Positions 17,595 to 25,993 of a stretch of 64,000 nt of DNA are shown one piece after another. The stretch spans positions 1 through 64,000 of the forward strand of contig SFDZ01000004.1 in the NCBI GenBank assembly GCA_004557405.1. Reading direction: 5' to 3'. Every line of letters begins with the position of its first letter. Positions within the stretch are counted from its first letter, which is position 1. This DNA comes from Bacteroidales bacterium (lineage in GTDB: Bacteria; Bacteroidota; Bacteroidia; Bacteroidales; Paludibacteraceae). Made by a program: the position numbers and the translations under genes. Below the pieces are notes generated by a model that saw only the letters and a list, made by a program, of their open reading frames with translations, was not told the origin of the DNA and did no database searches.

Positions 17595-18953
17595 TTATTT
17601 TAATGATTCCACAATTTGCGGCAACATGGCGTCGAGGTCGCCCGCGCCAAGGGTCAAAAGTACATCAAAATGTTTGGTTTTCAACACATTGATTAGTTCG
17701 GCTTTGGTTGTCAAGGTTTTCGGGCAGGTAATTTCGTCGTAGATAGTTTGCGACGAGATGCCGGCTATCGGTTCCTCACGCGCCGGATAGAGTTCTACCA
17801 ACATCGCCTCGTCGAGGTGCGACAAAGCCGCTGCAAATTCTTGGTAGAAGTCGCGCGTGCGGGTGTACAGATGCGGTTGAAACACGCCCAACACTTTTTT
17901 ATCGGCATAGAGCGCCTTCACCGATTTGATACTTGCTTCGAGTTCGGCCGGATGGTGCGCATAGTCGTCGATGATGGTGAGGCGGTCGGTTTTGAGCCAT
18001 ATTTCGAAGCGACGACGGATGCCCGCAAACGACCGCATACCGCTACGCAACTCGTCGGCCGACACGCCGTTGAGCCACGCCACAGCCATCGCCGCCACGC
18101 CGTTTTCGATATTCACCTGCACCGGCACACCAAGTTCGATGTCGGCAATGGTTTCGGTAGGTGTTACAAAGTCGAACACTATCGTGCCGTTGCCAATGCG
18201 CACATTCGTAGCGCAAAAATCGGCTTGCTCAGTGGCCGAATAGGTGTAAAGTTTCACGCCGTTGCCCAAATGCGGTTGCAGTGCGATGCCTTTTTTCATT
18301 ATCAGGCAGCCGCCCTCGACAATGAGCGAGGTGAAATGTGCAAAACTTTCGAGATAGGCCTCGTGCGTGCCATAGATGTCGAGATGGTCGGCATCGACAG
18401 CCGTAACCACCGCCATATAAGGTGTCAGGTGGTGGAACGAGCGGTCGAACTCGTCGGCCTCGATAACCACCAAATCGCTCGTATCGGAGAGCATCAGATT
18501 GCTCGTATAGTTTTTGGCGATGCCGCCCAAAAAGGCGTTACAATCGACATGACTCTGTTTGAGCAGATGCGCCAGCATGGTCGATGTGGTGGTTTTGCCG
18601 TGCGTGCCGGCCACACACAAGCCGCGTTCCACACGCGTGATTTCGCCCAACACCTGCGCCCGTTTTTCGATGGTGAAGCCATGCTGTCGGAAATAGACAA
18701 ATTCGCTGTGTTCGGCAGGGATGGCGGGTGTATAGACCACCAAAGTCGATTCGTTGTGCAAAAATTCGGGAGCGATCTGCGCCACATCGTCGGTGTAGTG
18801 AATGGCAATGCCTTCGGCTTCGAGTTCCTCGCACAAGCGACTGCGCGTGCGGTCGTAGCCGGCCACAGCATAACCTTTCGCCGCAAAATAGCGCGCAATG
18901 GCACTCATGCCTATGCCACCAATTCCGAGAAAATAGATATTTTTATAATTCAT
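17595..18953 (-). CDS. murC: UDP-N-acetylmuramate--L-alanine ligase MurC
   Basis: A 452-residue Mur ligase that adds the first L-Ala to UDP-MurNAc in the cytoplasm. The N-terminal domain starts IYFLGIGGIGMSAIARYFAAKGYAV, the central ATPase has GTHGKTTTSTML, and the C-terminal ligase domain carries IDDYAHHPAELEASIK with the conserved His pair. It has normal family length. It lies between ftsQ and a small membrane-protein gene that separates it from murG. In most relatives murG and murC are adjacent, so this insertion is notable. Confidence 0.95.
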   Translation of the reverse strand: MNYKNIYFLGIGGIGMSAIARYFAAKGYAVAGYDRTRSRLCEELEAEGIAIHYTDDVAQIAPEFLHNESTLVVYTPAIPAEHSEFVYFRQHGFTIEKRAQVLGEITRVERGLCVAGTHGKTTTSTMLAHLLKQSHVDCNAFLGGIAKNYTSNLMLSDTSDLVVIEADEFDRSFHHLTPYMAVVTAVDADHLDIYGTHEAYLESFAHFTSLIVEGGCLIMKKGIALQPHLGNGVKLYTYSATEQADFCATNVRIGNGTIVFDFVTPTETIADIELGVPVQVNIENGVAAMAVAWLNGVSADELRSGMRSFAGIRRRFEIWLKTDRLTIIDDYAHHPAELEASIKSVKALYADKKVLGVFQPHLYTRTRDFYQEFAAALSHLDEAMLVELYPAREEPIAGISSQTIYDEITCPKTLTTKAELINVLKTKHFDVLLTLGAGDLDAMLPQIVESLK

Positions 18954-18962
18954 AGTTGGTTA

Positions 18963-19391
18963 TTATTTATTCTTTTGATACCATTTCAAACGTTTACAAG
19001 TGTGCCAAAACATCAAAGCAAGAGCCACAAAGCCAAGTTTGCCATGAATGCCGCCAACAGGCGTATGTCCATGCGAAAAATAGACGACCATAGCGGCAAC
19101 ACCACTCACAAAAGTCAGCACCGAAAGCCAAAACAACCATTGTGTTTGCCACTTTTGCCGACGTATTTTGGCGAACCATTGCGCCATATTGCCGCAATTT
19201 GCCCACAGATGCACGCACACGAACAACAACATCGGCAAACAGATAACCAAATGTATGATTGTCAGCGTATTGTTCGTCAGACAATGCAAATTGGCACCTC
19301 GCAAAAATTCCTGCAACAGCGAACTGCCCAAAGCCGGCAGCAATAGCGCCAGCAACACCACATTGATTTTGTATAAACAAGTTTTTTTCAT
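18963..19391 (-). CDS. Small integral membrane protein (DUF4405-like) inserted in the division cluster
   Basis: A 142-residue protein with about four hydrophobic helices (NVVLLALLLPALGSSLLQEF, IIHLVICLPMLLFVCVHLW, WLFWLSVLTFVSGVAAMVVYF, LGFVALALMFWHTCKRL). The arrangement of His residues within or near helices (TIIHLVI, FVCVHLW, VGGIHGKLGF, MFWHTC) resembles small di-haem membrane proteins or DUF4405 proteins. Haem binding is only a suggestion. It sits between murG and murC on the same strand with gaps of 20 and 9 nt and so should be cotranscribed with them. I know of no role for it in cell-wall synthesis. Confidence 0.65.
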   Translation of the reverse strand: MKKTCLYKINVVLLALLLPALGSSLLQEFLRGANLHCLTNNTLTIIHLVICLPMLLFVCVHLWANCGNMAQWFAKIRRQKWQTQWLFWLSVLTFVSGVAAMVVYFSHGHTPVGGIHGKLGFVALALMFWHTCKRLKWYQKNK

Positions 19392-19411
19392 CGTTCGGAT
19401 AAATGTGTTGG

Positions 19412-20497
19412 TTATTGCACCAAATGCAACACCTCGTCGGCGATGCGGCGGGCGGAATCGTGCTGTGCCAAGGCCGAAACGTTGGCGGCGAGTTCGGCGA
19501 GTTGCGCATCGTCGTTTATCAATCGTAACGCACTGTCTATTAACCCGTTCTGTGCATCAACGTCTTTGACCAACACCGCCGCGTGTTTGTTGACCAGCGC
19601 CATGGCGTTATGCGTTTGGTGGTCTTCGGCCACGTTGGGCGACGGCACCAAAATGCTCGGTTTGCCCAGCAGACAGAGTTCGGAAATGCTGCTTGCGCCG
19701 GCACGCGAAACGACCAAATCGGCCATGGCATACGCCAAATCCATGCGCGCCACAAAATCGGTAACAATAAGATTCGAGTTAGCTATTTTTTCGGCTTCTG
19801 CCCGGCAGTCGTCGATGTAAAATTTGCCCGTTTGCCACAGAATCTGGATACCGCTGTCGGCCAACTCTTTGAGGTGCGCTTTCACGCTGTTGTTGATGGT
19901 GCGCGCGCCAAGACTTCCGCCAATGATGAGCAACGTTTTCTTATCTGGCGAGAATCCGAACTCCTTGTAGGCATCGGCTCGATTGCCCTGTGTCAGATTC
20001 TGACGCACGGGATTTCCCGTAAGAATAATTTTGTCGGCGGGGAAAAATCGCTCCATGCCTTCGTAAGCCACGCAGATTTTGGCAGCATCGTTTTTCAGCA
20101 GTTTATTGGTTACACCGGCAAAGCCATTCTGCTCCTGCAACAACACGGGAATGCCCATGCGTGCAGCCACTTTCATGGCAGCGCCGCTGGCATAGCCGCC
20201 CACACCAATAGCCACATCGGGGCGAAAATCTTTGATGACACGGCGAACTTTTCGCATACTTTTAAGCAAGTTCCAAAGAATAGGAATATTGCGGAACAGG
20301 TGTTTGCGGTCGAAGCCCTGCACCGGCAATCCGACAATTTTGTAGCCGGCCGCCGGCACCCGTTCCATCTCCATACGTCCGAGTGCGCCAACGAACAAAA
20401 TGTCGCAATCGGGTTGTGCCTCGCGCAAGGCATTTGCAATGCTCACAGCGGGAAAAATATGTCCTCCCGTGCCACCGCCACTAATCAAGAATTTCAT
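19412..20497 (-). CDS. murG: UDP-GlcNAc--lipid I N-acetylglucosaminyltransferase MurG
   Basis: A 361-residue GT-B glycosyltransferase that converts lipid I to lipid II at the inner membrane face. The N-terminal G-loop is ISGGGTGGHIFPAVSIANAL, followed by GVGGYASGAAMKVAARMGIPVLLQEQNGFAG. The nucleotide-sugar site includes IGGSLGARTIN and SRAGASSISELCLLGKPSILVPSP. The frame is open to 20539, but the ATG at 20497 (MKFLISGGG) matches the family start. An alternative ATG lies five codons upstream. The gene follows ftsW, matching the usual order. Confidence 0.95.
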   Translation of the reverse strand: MKFLISGGGTGGHIFPAVSIANALREAQPDCDILFVGALGRMEMERVPAAGYKIVGLPVQGFDRKHLFRNIPILWNLLKSMRKVRRVIKDFRPDVAIGVGGYASGAAMKVAARMGIPVLLQEQNGFAGVTNKLLKNDAAKICVAYEGMERFFPADKIILTGNPVRQNLTQGNRADAYKEFGFSPDKKTLLIIGGSLGARTINNSVKAHLKELADSGIQILWQTGKFYIDDCRAEAEKIANSNLIVTDFVARMDLAYAMADLVVSRAGASSISELCLLGKPSILVPSPNVAEDHQTHNAMALVNKHAAVLVKDVDAQNGLIDSALRLINDDAQLAELAANVSALAQHDSARRIADEVLHLVQ

Positions 20498-20542
20498 ACG
20501 TTTTGATTGCATATTCACACAAATTTTTAAGTCAGACACGCA

Positions 20543-21808
20543 TCATTCGCCGGCACTTTCGAGCGATGGTGTAGGCACTGCCACAGCGCTCGTATTATTC
20601 TGATTATCAAAAATATGGATGCAGATATTCTGCAAAATGCCGAAATAGACGCTCGTTACAACAATCGATGTTCCGCCACGCGTAATCAACGGCAATGGCT
20701 GTCCTGTTACCGGAATCAGTTGCACACACACCGCCATGTGAATCAGTGCCTGCAACACGATGATGGCAGCCACGCCAATAGCTAACACGCTGTACGACAA
20801 ATCATCCGTTTTGGACACTATGCGCCCCACCCTGAACAACAGCACCATATAAAGTGCAATCATGCCCAAACCGCCAAGAATCGATCCAAGTTCCTCGACG
20901 ATGATGGAATAGACAAAATCGCTATAGGCTTGTGGCAATTTGTTGCGCACCTCGCTACTGCCGGGCAGGTGCGGCCCGAAACCGCCTCGTGCAATGGCAA
21001 TTTGGCCATAAAGCACCTGTCGATTGTTATCTTGAATGCGCAAGGTTTCTTCCTGCGTTTGCACTTCGTCAAATCGTTGTAGGCGTGCAATCCACGTGTA
21101 GGCGCGTTTGAAAGGTTTGTAGTAGGCTTTTTCCACGACCGACAAATCGGAGCGGAGATGGCCATCGCTGTCGCAAAAATGGCTCTGCGGCACGGCAAAA
21201 GCCACCAGCAGCACAAGCGCCACGCCCGCCACTACAATGCCCACCAGAGTTGCAATACGTTTGAAAGCGAGGCCGCCGCACCACATCATAATTATCACGA
21301 CAAGAAACAACAACCCCGCCGTCGATAGATTTTCGGTAAAAATCAGGCCGCATGTTACAATCACCATCAACGCAAACCATTTGAAATATTTTTGTTCGAA
21401 GGCTTCGTTGCCCGGCCGTTTAGCGCGCGTTATCCAATCGGCAGTCATCAATATCAGCGCTATTTTGGCCAATTCGGACGGCTGAATGCCCATGACCCAC
21501 CGCGCGCCGCCATTGACAGCGCCGCCAAACAGCGATGCATAACACAACAACAGTAACGACACGGTTCCAAAAAAATAGCCTCCCATGCGCAACATCCAAT
21601 ACGGCAGGCGCGCTACACAAAGCATCACCAAAAAGCCAAGACCCAAATGTACCACATGCTTCAAGAAAGGTTGTATAATCGACGAGGCACGCGCCACAAA
21701 AAAACTCTGCGAACTAAAGCCTTCGATCAACGAAACCACCACCAGCAAGCCATACACAACCCAAATGACTCGGTCGCCTTTCAATTGTTGTCTGAAAAAA
21801 TCGTTCAT
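20543..21808 (-). CDS. ftsW: Lipid II polymerase / SEDS protein FtsW
   Basis: A 421-residue polytopic membrane protein of the SEDS family, the septal glycan polymerase that works with FtsI. Family landmarks include GARWVMGIQPSELAKIALI, the loop AIARGGFGPHLPGSSEVRNKLPQAYSDFVYSIIVEELG, and the C-terminal IPVTGQPLPLITRGGTSIV. About ten hydrophobic segments can be counted. It lies between murD and murG. Its placement in the cluster beside ftsI argues for FtsW rather than the elongation paralogue RodA. Confidence 0.92.
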   Translation of the reverse strand: MNDFFRQQLKGDRVIWVVYGLLVVVSLIEGFSSQSFFVARASSIIQPFLKHVVHLGLGFLVMLCVARLPYWMLRMGGYFFGTVSLLLLCYASLFGGAVNGGARWVMGIQPSELAKIALILMTADWITRAKRPGNEAFEQKYFKWFALMVIVTCGLIFTENLSTAGLLFLVVIIMMWCGGLAFKRIATLVGIVVAGVALVLLVAFAVPQSHFCDSDGHLRSDLSVVEKAYYKPFKRAYTWIARLQRFDEVQTQEETLRIQDNNRQVLYGQIAIARGGFGPHLPGSSEVRNKLPQAYSDFVYSIIVEELGSILGGLGMIALYMVLLFRVGRIVSKTDDLSYSVLAIGVAAIIVLQALIHMAVCVQLIPVTGQPLPLITRGGTSIVVTSVYFGILQNICIHIFDNQNNTSAVAVPTPSLESAGE

Positions 21809-21873
21809 AAATGATTAAATCAACTTATCGGATCATTTGGCAACGACAAAAAGGGGTTACAACTCGATAGCGT

Positions 21874-23217
21874 TTACAGACGACGCACCGCCGCTTTGAA
21901 TTTTTCGCCACGGTCTTCGTAGTTTTTGAACAAATCGAAACTTGCACAGCACGGTGACAACAGCACCGTGTCGCCCTCGTGCGCCACCTCGTAGGCTTTT
22001 TGCACGCACTCCTCTACCGATTTTACTTCGTACATCGGGCAAGTGCAGTGGTCGCGCCAAAAGTCGAACAGTTTTTTGTTGTCCACACCCATAAAAATGA
22101 GCGTGTGCACTTTTTCGCGCACGAGCATCTCTATTTCGGAATAGTCGTTGCCTTTGTCGGTACCGCCAAGTATCAGCACCACAGGCGTTTTCATACTTTG
22201 CAGCGCATACCAGCACGAATTGACGTTGGTGGCTTTCGAGTCGTTGATGTAACGCACGCCGCGCACCGAAGCCACATATTCCAACCGATGTTCCACGCCT
22301 TGAAATTCGGCCAGCGACTTGCGAATGGTTTCCTTGCGGATGTTCACGATTTGCGCCGCCAAACCCGCCGCCATCGAATTGTAAACGTTGTGCGTGCCAC
22401 GCAGCGCCAACTCCTCGATGGGCATCGTCATATCGTTTTCGGGAAGCGGTGCGGTTATCGTCAAATCCTGCTCCACGACAAAGGCCTTGGTCGTTTCGCT
22501 CTTTTCGAGCGCGAACGGCAGCAGTTGCGCTTTGATGTTGCGTTTCTCGATTTCGGCTTTCAGCACAGGATCGTCGTTCCAAAAGATGAAGGCATCTTCG
22601 GGCGTTTGATTCTGCAGAATGCGGAATTTCGAGTCGATATAGTTCTGAAATTTATAGTCGTAACGGTCGAGATGGTCGGGCGTAATGTTCAGAATAACAG
22701 ACACATCGGCCTTGAAATCGTACATACCATCGAGTTGAAACGAACTGAGTTCCAGCACATAGTAATCGAAATCGCACTCGGCCACCTGCCACGCAAAACT
22801 TTTGCCGACGTTGCCTGCCAAACCGACGTTCAGGCCTTCGTTTTTCAAGATGAAATAGGTGAGCATCGTGGTTGTAGTTTTGCCGTTCGAACCGGTGATA
22901 CAGATTTTTTTGGCGTGCGTGTATCGCGAAGCAAACTCTATTTCGGAGATGATGGGCGTGCCTTGTGCTCGCAACTGCTTGACAATCGGAGCCTTTTCGG
23001 GGATACCAGGACTTTTCACCACTTCGTCGGCATTGAGAATCAACTCCTCGGTGTGTCCGTTTTCCTCGTACGCAAAACCGCGTTTTTCGAGTTCGGCTTT
23101 GTATTCCGGTTTCAGCGCACCTTTGTCGGACAAGAACACCTCGTAGCCCTGTTTCGCCGCCAAAATGGCCGTCCCGACACCGCTTTCACCACCGCCAAGA
23201 ATTACTAATCGTTTCAT
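21874..23217 (-). CDS. murD: UDP-N-acetylmuramoylalanine--D-glutamate ligase MurD
   Basis: A 447-residue Mur ligase adding D-Glu. It begins MKRLVILGGGESGVGTAILAAKQG. The P-loop is ITGSNGKTTTTMLTYF and later motifs include NITPDHLDRYDY, HNVYNSMAAGLAA and INDSKATNVNSCWYAL. The frame is open upstream to 23430, but those residues do not match the family and overlap the spacer before mraY, so I use the ATG at 23217. It is cotranscribed with mraY (24-nt gap) and ftsW. Confidence 0.95.
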   Translation of the reverse strand: MKRLVILGGGESGVGTAILAAKQGYEVFLSDKGALKPEYKAELEKRGFAYEENGHTEELILNADEVVKSPGIPEKAPIVKQLRAQGTPIISEIEFASRYTHAKKICITGSNGKTTTTMLTYFILKNEGLNVGLAGNVGKSFAWQVAECDFDYYVLELSSFQLDGMYDFKADVSVILNITPDHLDRYDYKFQNYIDSKFRILQNQTPEDAFIFWNDDPVLKAEIEKRNIKAQLLPFALEKSETTKAFVVEQDLTITAPLPENDMTMPIEELALRGTHNVYNSMAAGLAAQIVNIRKETIRKSLAEFQGVEHRLEYVASVRGVRYINDSKATNVNSCWYALQSMKTPVVLILGGTDKGNDYSEIEMLVREKVHTLIFMGVDNKKLFDFWRDHCTCPMYEVKSVEECVQKAYEVAHEGDTVLLSPCCASFDLFKNYEDRGEKFKAAVRRL

Positions 23218-23240
23218 AGTTTTATTGCAATTTACTGTTG

Positions 23241-24521
23241 TTATCTGATTTTTAATGTCAATATGGTCAACGCCGCCAAAATGATGGTTACAATCCAAAA
23301 ACGCAGCGTGATTTTCGTTTCGTGATGCAACTCTTTCGAGCCTTGAAATTTGACCGTACACGTCGGGTCGATTCGTAGTACCTGCTCCATCGAGGTGCGG
23401 AAATGGTCGTGAATGGGCGTGCGTTTCCACAAACGTTTATGTTGTCCGCGTTTTTTGTTGAACGTATAGTAGTTGCGTTGCAAAATCACTGACAGACTCT
23501 CGACAAGGAATACGCCGCACAAAATCGGCAGCAGCCACTCTTTGTGGATTATCACGGCCGACACCGCTATGATGCCGCCGATGGTCAAACTGCCCGTATC
23601 GCCCATAAAAATTTGTGCCGGGAACGAGTTGTACCACAAAAATCCCACCAACGCGCCCACAAATGCGCTGAGAAAAACCACCAACTCTTCGCTGCCGGGA
23701 ATGTACATCACGTCGAAATAGTCAGCCCAAACGTAACTGCCCGACACATAAGCCAACACTATCAGTGCCACGCCGATGATGGCCGAATTGCCGGCAGCCA
23801 TGCCATCCATGCCGTCGTTCAGATTGGCGCCATTGGACACGGCAGCCACCACCAGCACCACCATCAGCACAAAAAACACCCAACCTGCCCAATATTTATA
23901 GGGTGTGCCCAAAAAGTTGAACATATCGGCATAATTGAAGTTGTGATTTTTGACAAACGGGATGGTGGTTTGCGTCGATTTGACGCTCGGCGACTTGTAC
24001 ACGACCTCCACATTGTTTTCGATGCGTGTCGTAACAACTTCGTTCATCACCGTCGCCGGACTATAACGCAGCGTCAACCCGACAATCAGGCCAAGCGTTA
24101 CCTGAGCCGCAATCTTCCACCAACCATTCAAGCCCTCTTTGTTGTGTTTGAACGTTTTGATATAATCATCGACAAAGCCGAGCAGTCCCAGCAGCAACGT
24201 AGTGATAATCATCAAGATAAGATAAATATTTTCCAATTTTCCAACCAGCAGACACGGCAACAGCACCGCCACAATAATCACCACGCCGCCCATGGTAGGC
24301 ACGCCTTTTTTTTGCGTGTTGAACGGGTCGAGTTTTTCGTCGCGCTGCGTTTCGGAGATGTTGCGCCGTTTGAGCAATGCAATGAAATATTTGCCGAACC
24401 AAACAGCAATCACCAACGCGAAAATGGCAGCCAACACGGCACGAAACGAGATGTAGCCAAACATGCCTGCGCCCGGCACATCAAACATTTTGTTCAGATA
24501 ATCAAACAGATAGTACAGCAT
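23241..24521 (-). CDS. mraY: Phospho-MurNAc-pentapeptide translocase MraY
   Basis: A 426-residue polytopic enzyme that transfers phospho-MurNAc-pentapeptide to undecaprenyl phosphate to make lipid I. Signature segments are LDPFNTQKKGVPTMGGVVIIVA, FVDDYIKTFKHNKEGLNGWWK with the DD pair, NLNDGMDGMAAGNSAIIG, and the C-terminal KKRGQHKRLWKRTPIHDHF with the conserved His cluster. Around ten hydrophobic helices are present. A loop of about 60 residues between two helices (ATVMNEVVTTRIENNVEVVY onwards) is longer than in E. coli and is usual in Bacteroidota. It is located between murE and murD. Confidence 0.95.
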   Translation of the reverse strand: MLYYLFDYLNKMFDVPGAGMFGYISFRAVLAAIFALVIAVWFGKYFIALLKRRNISETQRDEKLDPFNTQKKGVPTMGGVVIIVAVLLPCLLVGKLENIYLILMIITTLLLGLLGFVDDYIKTFKHNKEGLNGWWKIAAQVTLGLIVGLTLRYSPATVMNEVVTTRIENNVEVVYKSPSVKSTQTTIPFVKNHNFNYADMFNFLGTPYKYWAGWVFFVLMVVLVVAAVSNGANLNDGMDGMAAGNSAIIGVALIVLAYVSGSYVWADYFDVMYIPGSEELVVFLSAFVGALVGFLWYNSFPAQIFMGDTGSLTIGGIIAVSAVIIHKEWLLPILCGVFLVESLSVILQRNYYTFNKKRGQHKRLWKRTPIHDHFRTSMEQVLRIDPTCTVKFQGSKELHHETKITLRFWIVTIILAALTILTLKIR

Positions 24522-24533
24522 AGATTTTACATT

Positions 24534-25985
24534 TTATCGTTCAACATTCAATGCGTTACGCAACTCCTCGTGGTCGTCGAAATGGTGTTTCACGCCTTTG
24601 ACGATTTGGTAATTTTCGTGTCCCTTGCCGGCCACCAAAATCACATCGCCGCTTTGTGCCAGCGCACATGCCGTTTTGATGGCTTCGCGGCGGTCGGCAA
24701 TGACCAACACACTGCGTTTTTGCACATCGTCGAGCCCGGCCAGCATATCGTCGAGAATGGCTTGCGGCTCCTCGTCGCGCGGATTGTCGCTGGTCAAAAT
24801 TACGCGGTTGCTCGCTTTGACAGCCTCGCGTGCCATCATCGGGCGTTTACCTTTGTCGCGATTGCCGCCACACCCAACCACCGTAATCAAATTGCCGGCA
24901 CCCGCACGAATATCATTGATGGTAGAAATGACGTTGTTGAGGGCATCGGGCGTGTGCGCATAATCGACTATGGCTGTAACGCCATTGCCTCGTATGGCTT
25001 CAAAACGTCCGCAAACCGGCTTTAGCAAACTCAACTTTGTCAGCACTTCGAGTTCATCGTAGCCAAGCAACACGGCAGCACCAAACACCGCCGACAAGTT
25101 GGAAGCATTGAACCGCCCCACAAACGACATCATCACCTCACGACCATTCATCTCGAGCAACATGCCCTCGAAAGAGTTTTCGAGAATGCGCGTTTTGAAG
25201 TCGGCCATTCCCCGCACAGAATAGGTTTTCTTTTGCGCCGCACAATTTTGCAACATCACTTCGCCGTTTTTGTCATCGAGATTGGTCAATGCAAACGCGT
25301 CGTGCGGCAAATCGTCGAAAAAGCGTTTTTTGGCTTTCAAATAATTATCCACCGTTTTATGATAATCCAAATGGTCGCGCGTGAGGTTGGTAAAAATGCC
25401 GCCCTTGAAACGCAATCCGGCGATACGCCGCTGATCGACCGCATGCGAACTGACCTCCATAAACGCATACTCGCAACCGGCAGCAACCATGCGTGCCAAC
25501 AGCGCATTCAACTCCAAGGCGTCGGGCGTTGTATGAGTAGATGCCACAGCCTCGTCGTCCACATAGTTGCACACGGTGGATAACAATCCGACTTTGCAGC
25601 CGAAACTCCGAAAAAGTTGGTAGAGCAACGTAGCGATAGTGGTTTTGCCGTTGGTGCCGGTTACACCTACCAGCGTGAGTTTTTGCGACGGACAACCGTA
25701 AAAATTCGATGCCATCACGCCTAAAGCCTCGGCACTGTCGGCCGTTTGAACATACACAACTCCCTCGGCAGGATTTTCGGGCAAGGTTTCGCACACGACA
25801 GCCACCGCGCCCTGCGCCACTGCTTTTGCAATGAAATCGTGTCCATCGACAGCCGTGCCGCGCGTAGCCACAAACACATCGCCCGGCTTCACTACACGCG
25901 AGTCGAAACACAAGCCGGACACTTCGCAATCGGTTGCGAGCGCTTTGCTCAACCCGACATTCTCCAATAACTTACTGATTTTCAT
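24534..25985 (-). CDS. murE: UDP-MurNAc-tripeptide synthetase MurE (probably meso-diaminopimelate-adding)
   Basis: A 483-residue Mur ligase that adds the third stem residue. The N-terminal UMAG-binding part has SGLCFDSRVVKPGDVFVA, the P-loop is VGVTGTNGKTTIATLLYQL, and the central region has EVSSHAVDQRRIAGL. The motif DNPR in LTSDNPRDEEP is the specificity signature for meso-diaminopimelate, which fits Gram-negative peptidoglycan. The gap to ftsI is 8 nt. MurF is not in this cluster and should be elsewhere. Confidence 0.95.
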   Translation of the reverse strand: MKISKLLENVGLSKALATDCEVSGLCFDSRVVKPGDVFVATRGTAVDGHDFIAKAVAQGAVAVVCETLPENPAEGVVYVQTADSAEALGVMASNFYGCPSQKLTLVGVTGTNGKTTIATLLYQLFRSFGCKVGLLSTVCNYVDDEAVASTHTTPDALELNALLARMVAAGCEYAFMEVSSHAVDQRRIAGLRFKGGIFTNLTRDHLDYHKTVDNYLKAKKRFFDDLPHDAFALTNLDDKNGEVMLQNCAAQKKTYSVRGMADFKTRILENSFEGMLLEMNGREVMMSFVGRFNASNLSAVFGAAVLLGYDELEVLTKLSLLKPVCGRFEAIRGNGVTAIVDYAHTPDALNNVISTINDIRAGAGNLITVVGCGGNRDKGKRPMMAREAVKASNRVILTSDNPRDEEPQAILDDMLAGLDDVQKRSVLVIADRREAIKTACALAQSGDVILVAGKGHENYQIVKGVKHHFDDHEELRNALNVER

Positions 25986-25993
25986 ATACTTAT

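Noticed and set aside
17748..19346. Long plus-strand frame opposite murC (532 aa), and similar frames opposite murD, mraY/murE, ftsI and rsmH
   Set aside because: All are antisense shadows of well-recognised Mur and Fts genes, rich in His/Arg and without family motifs.
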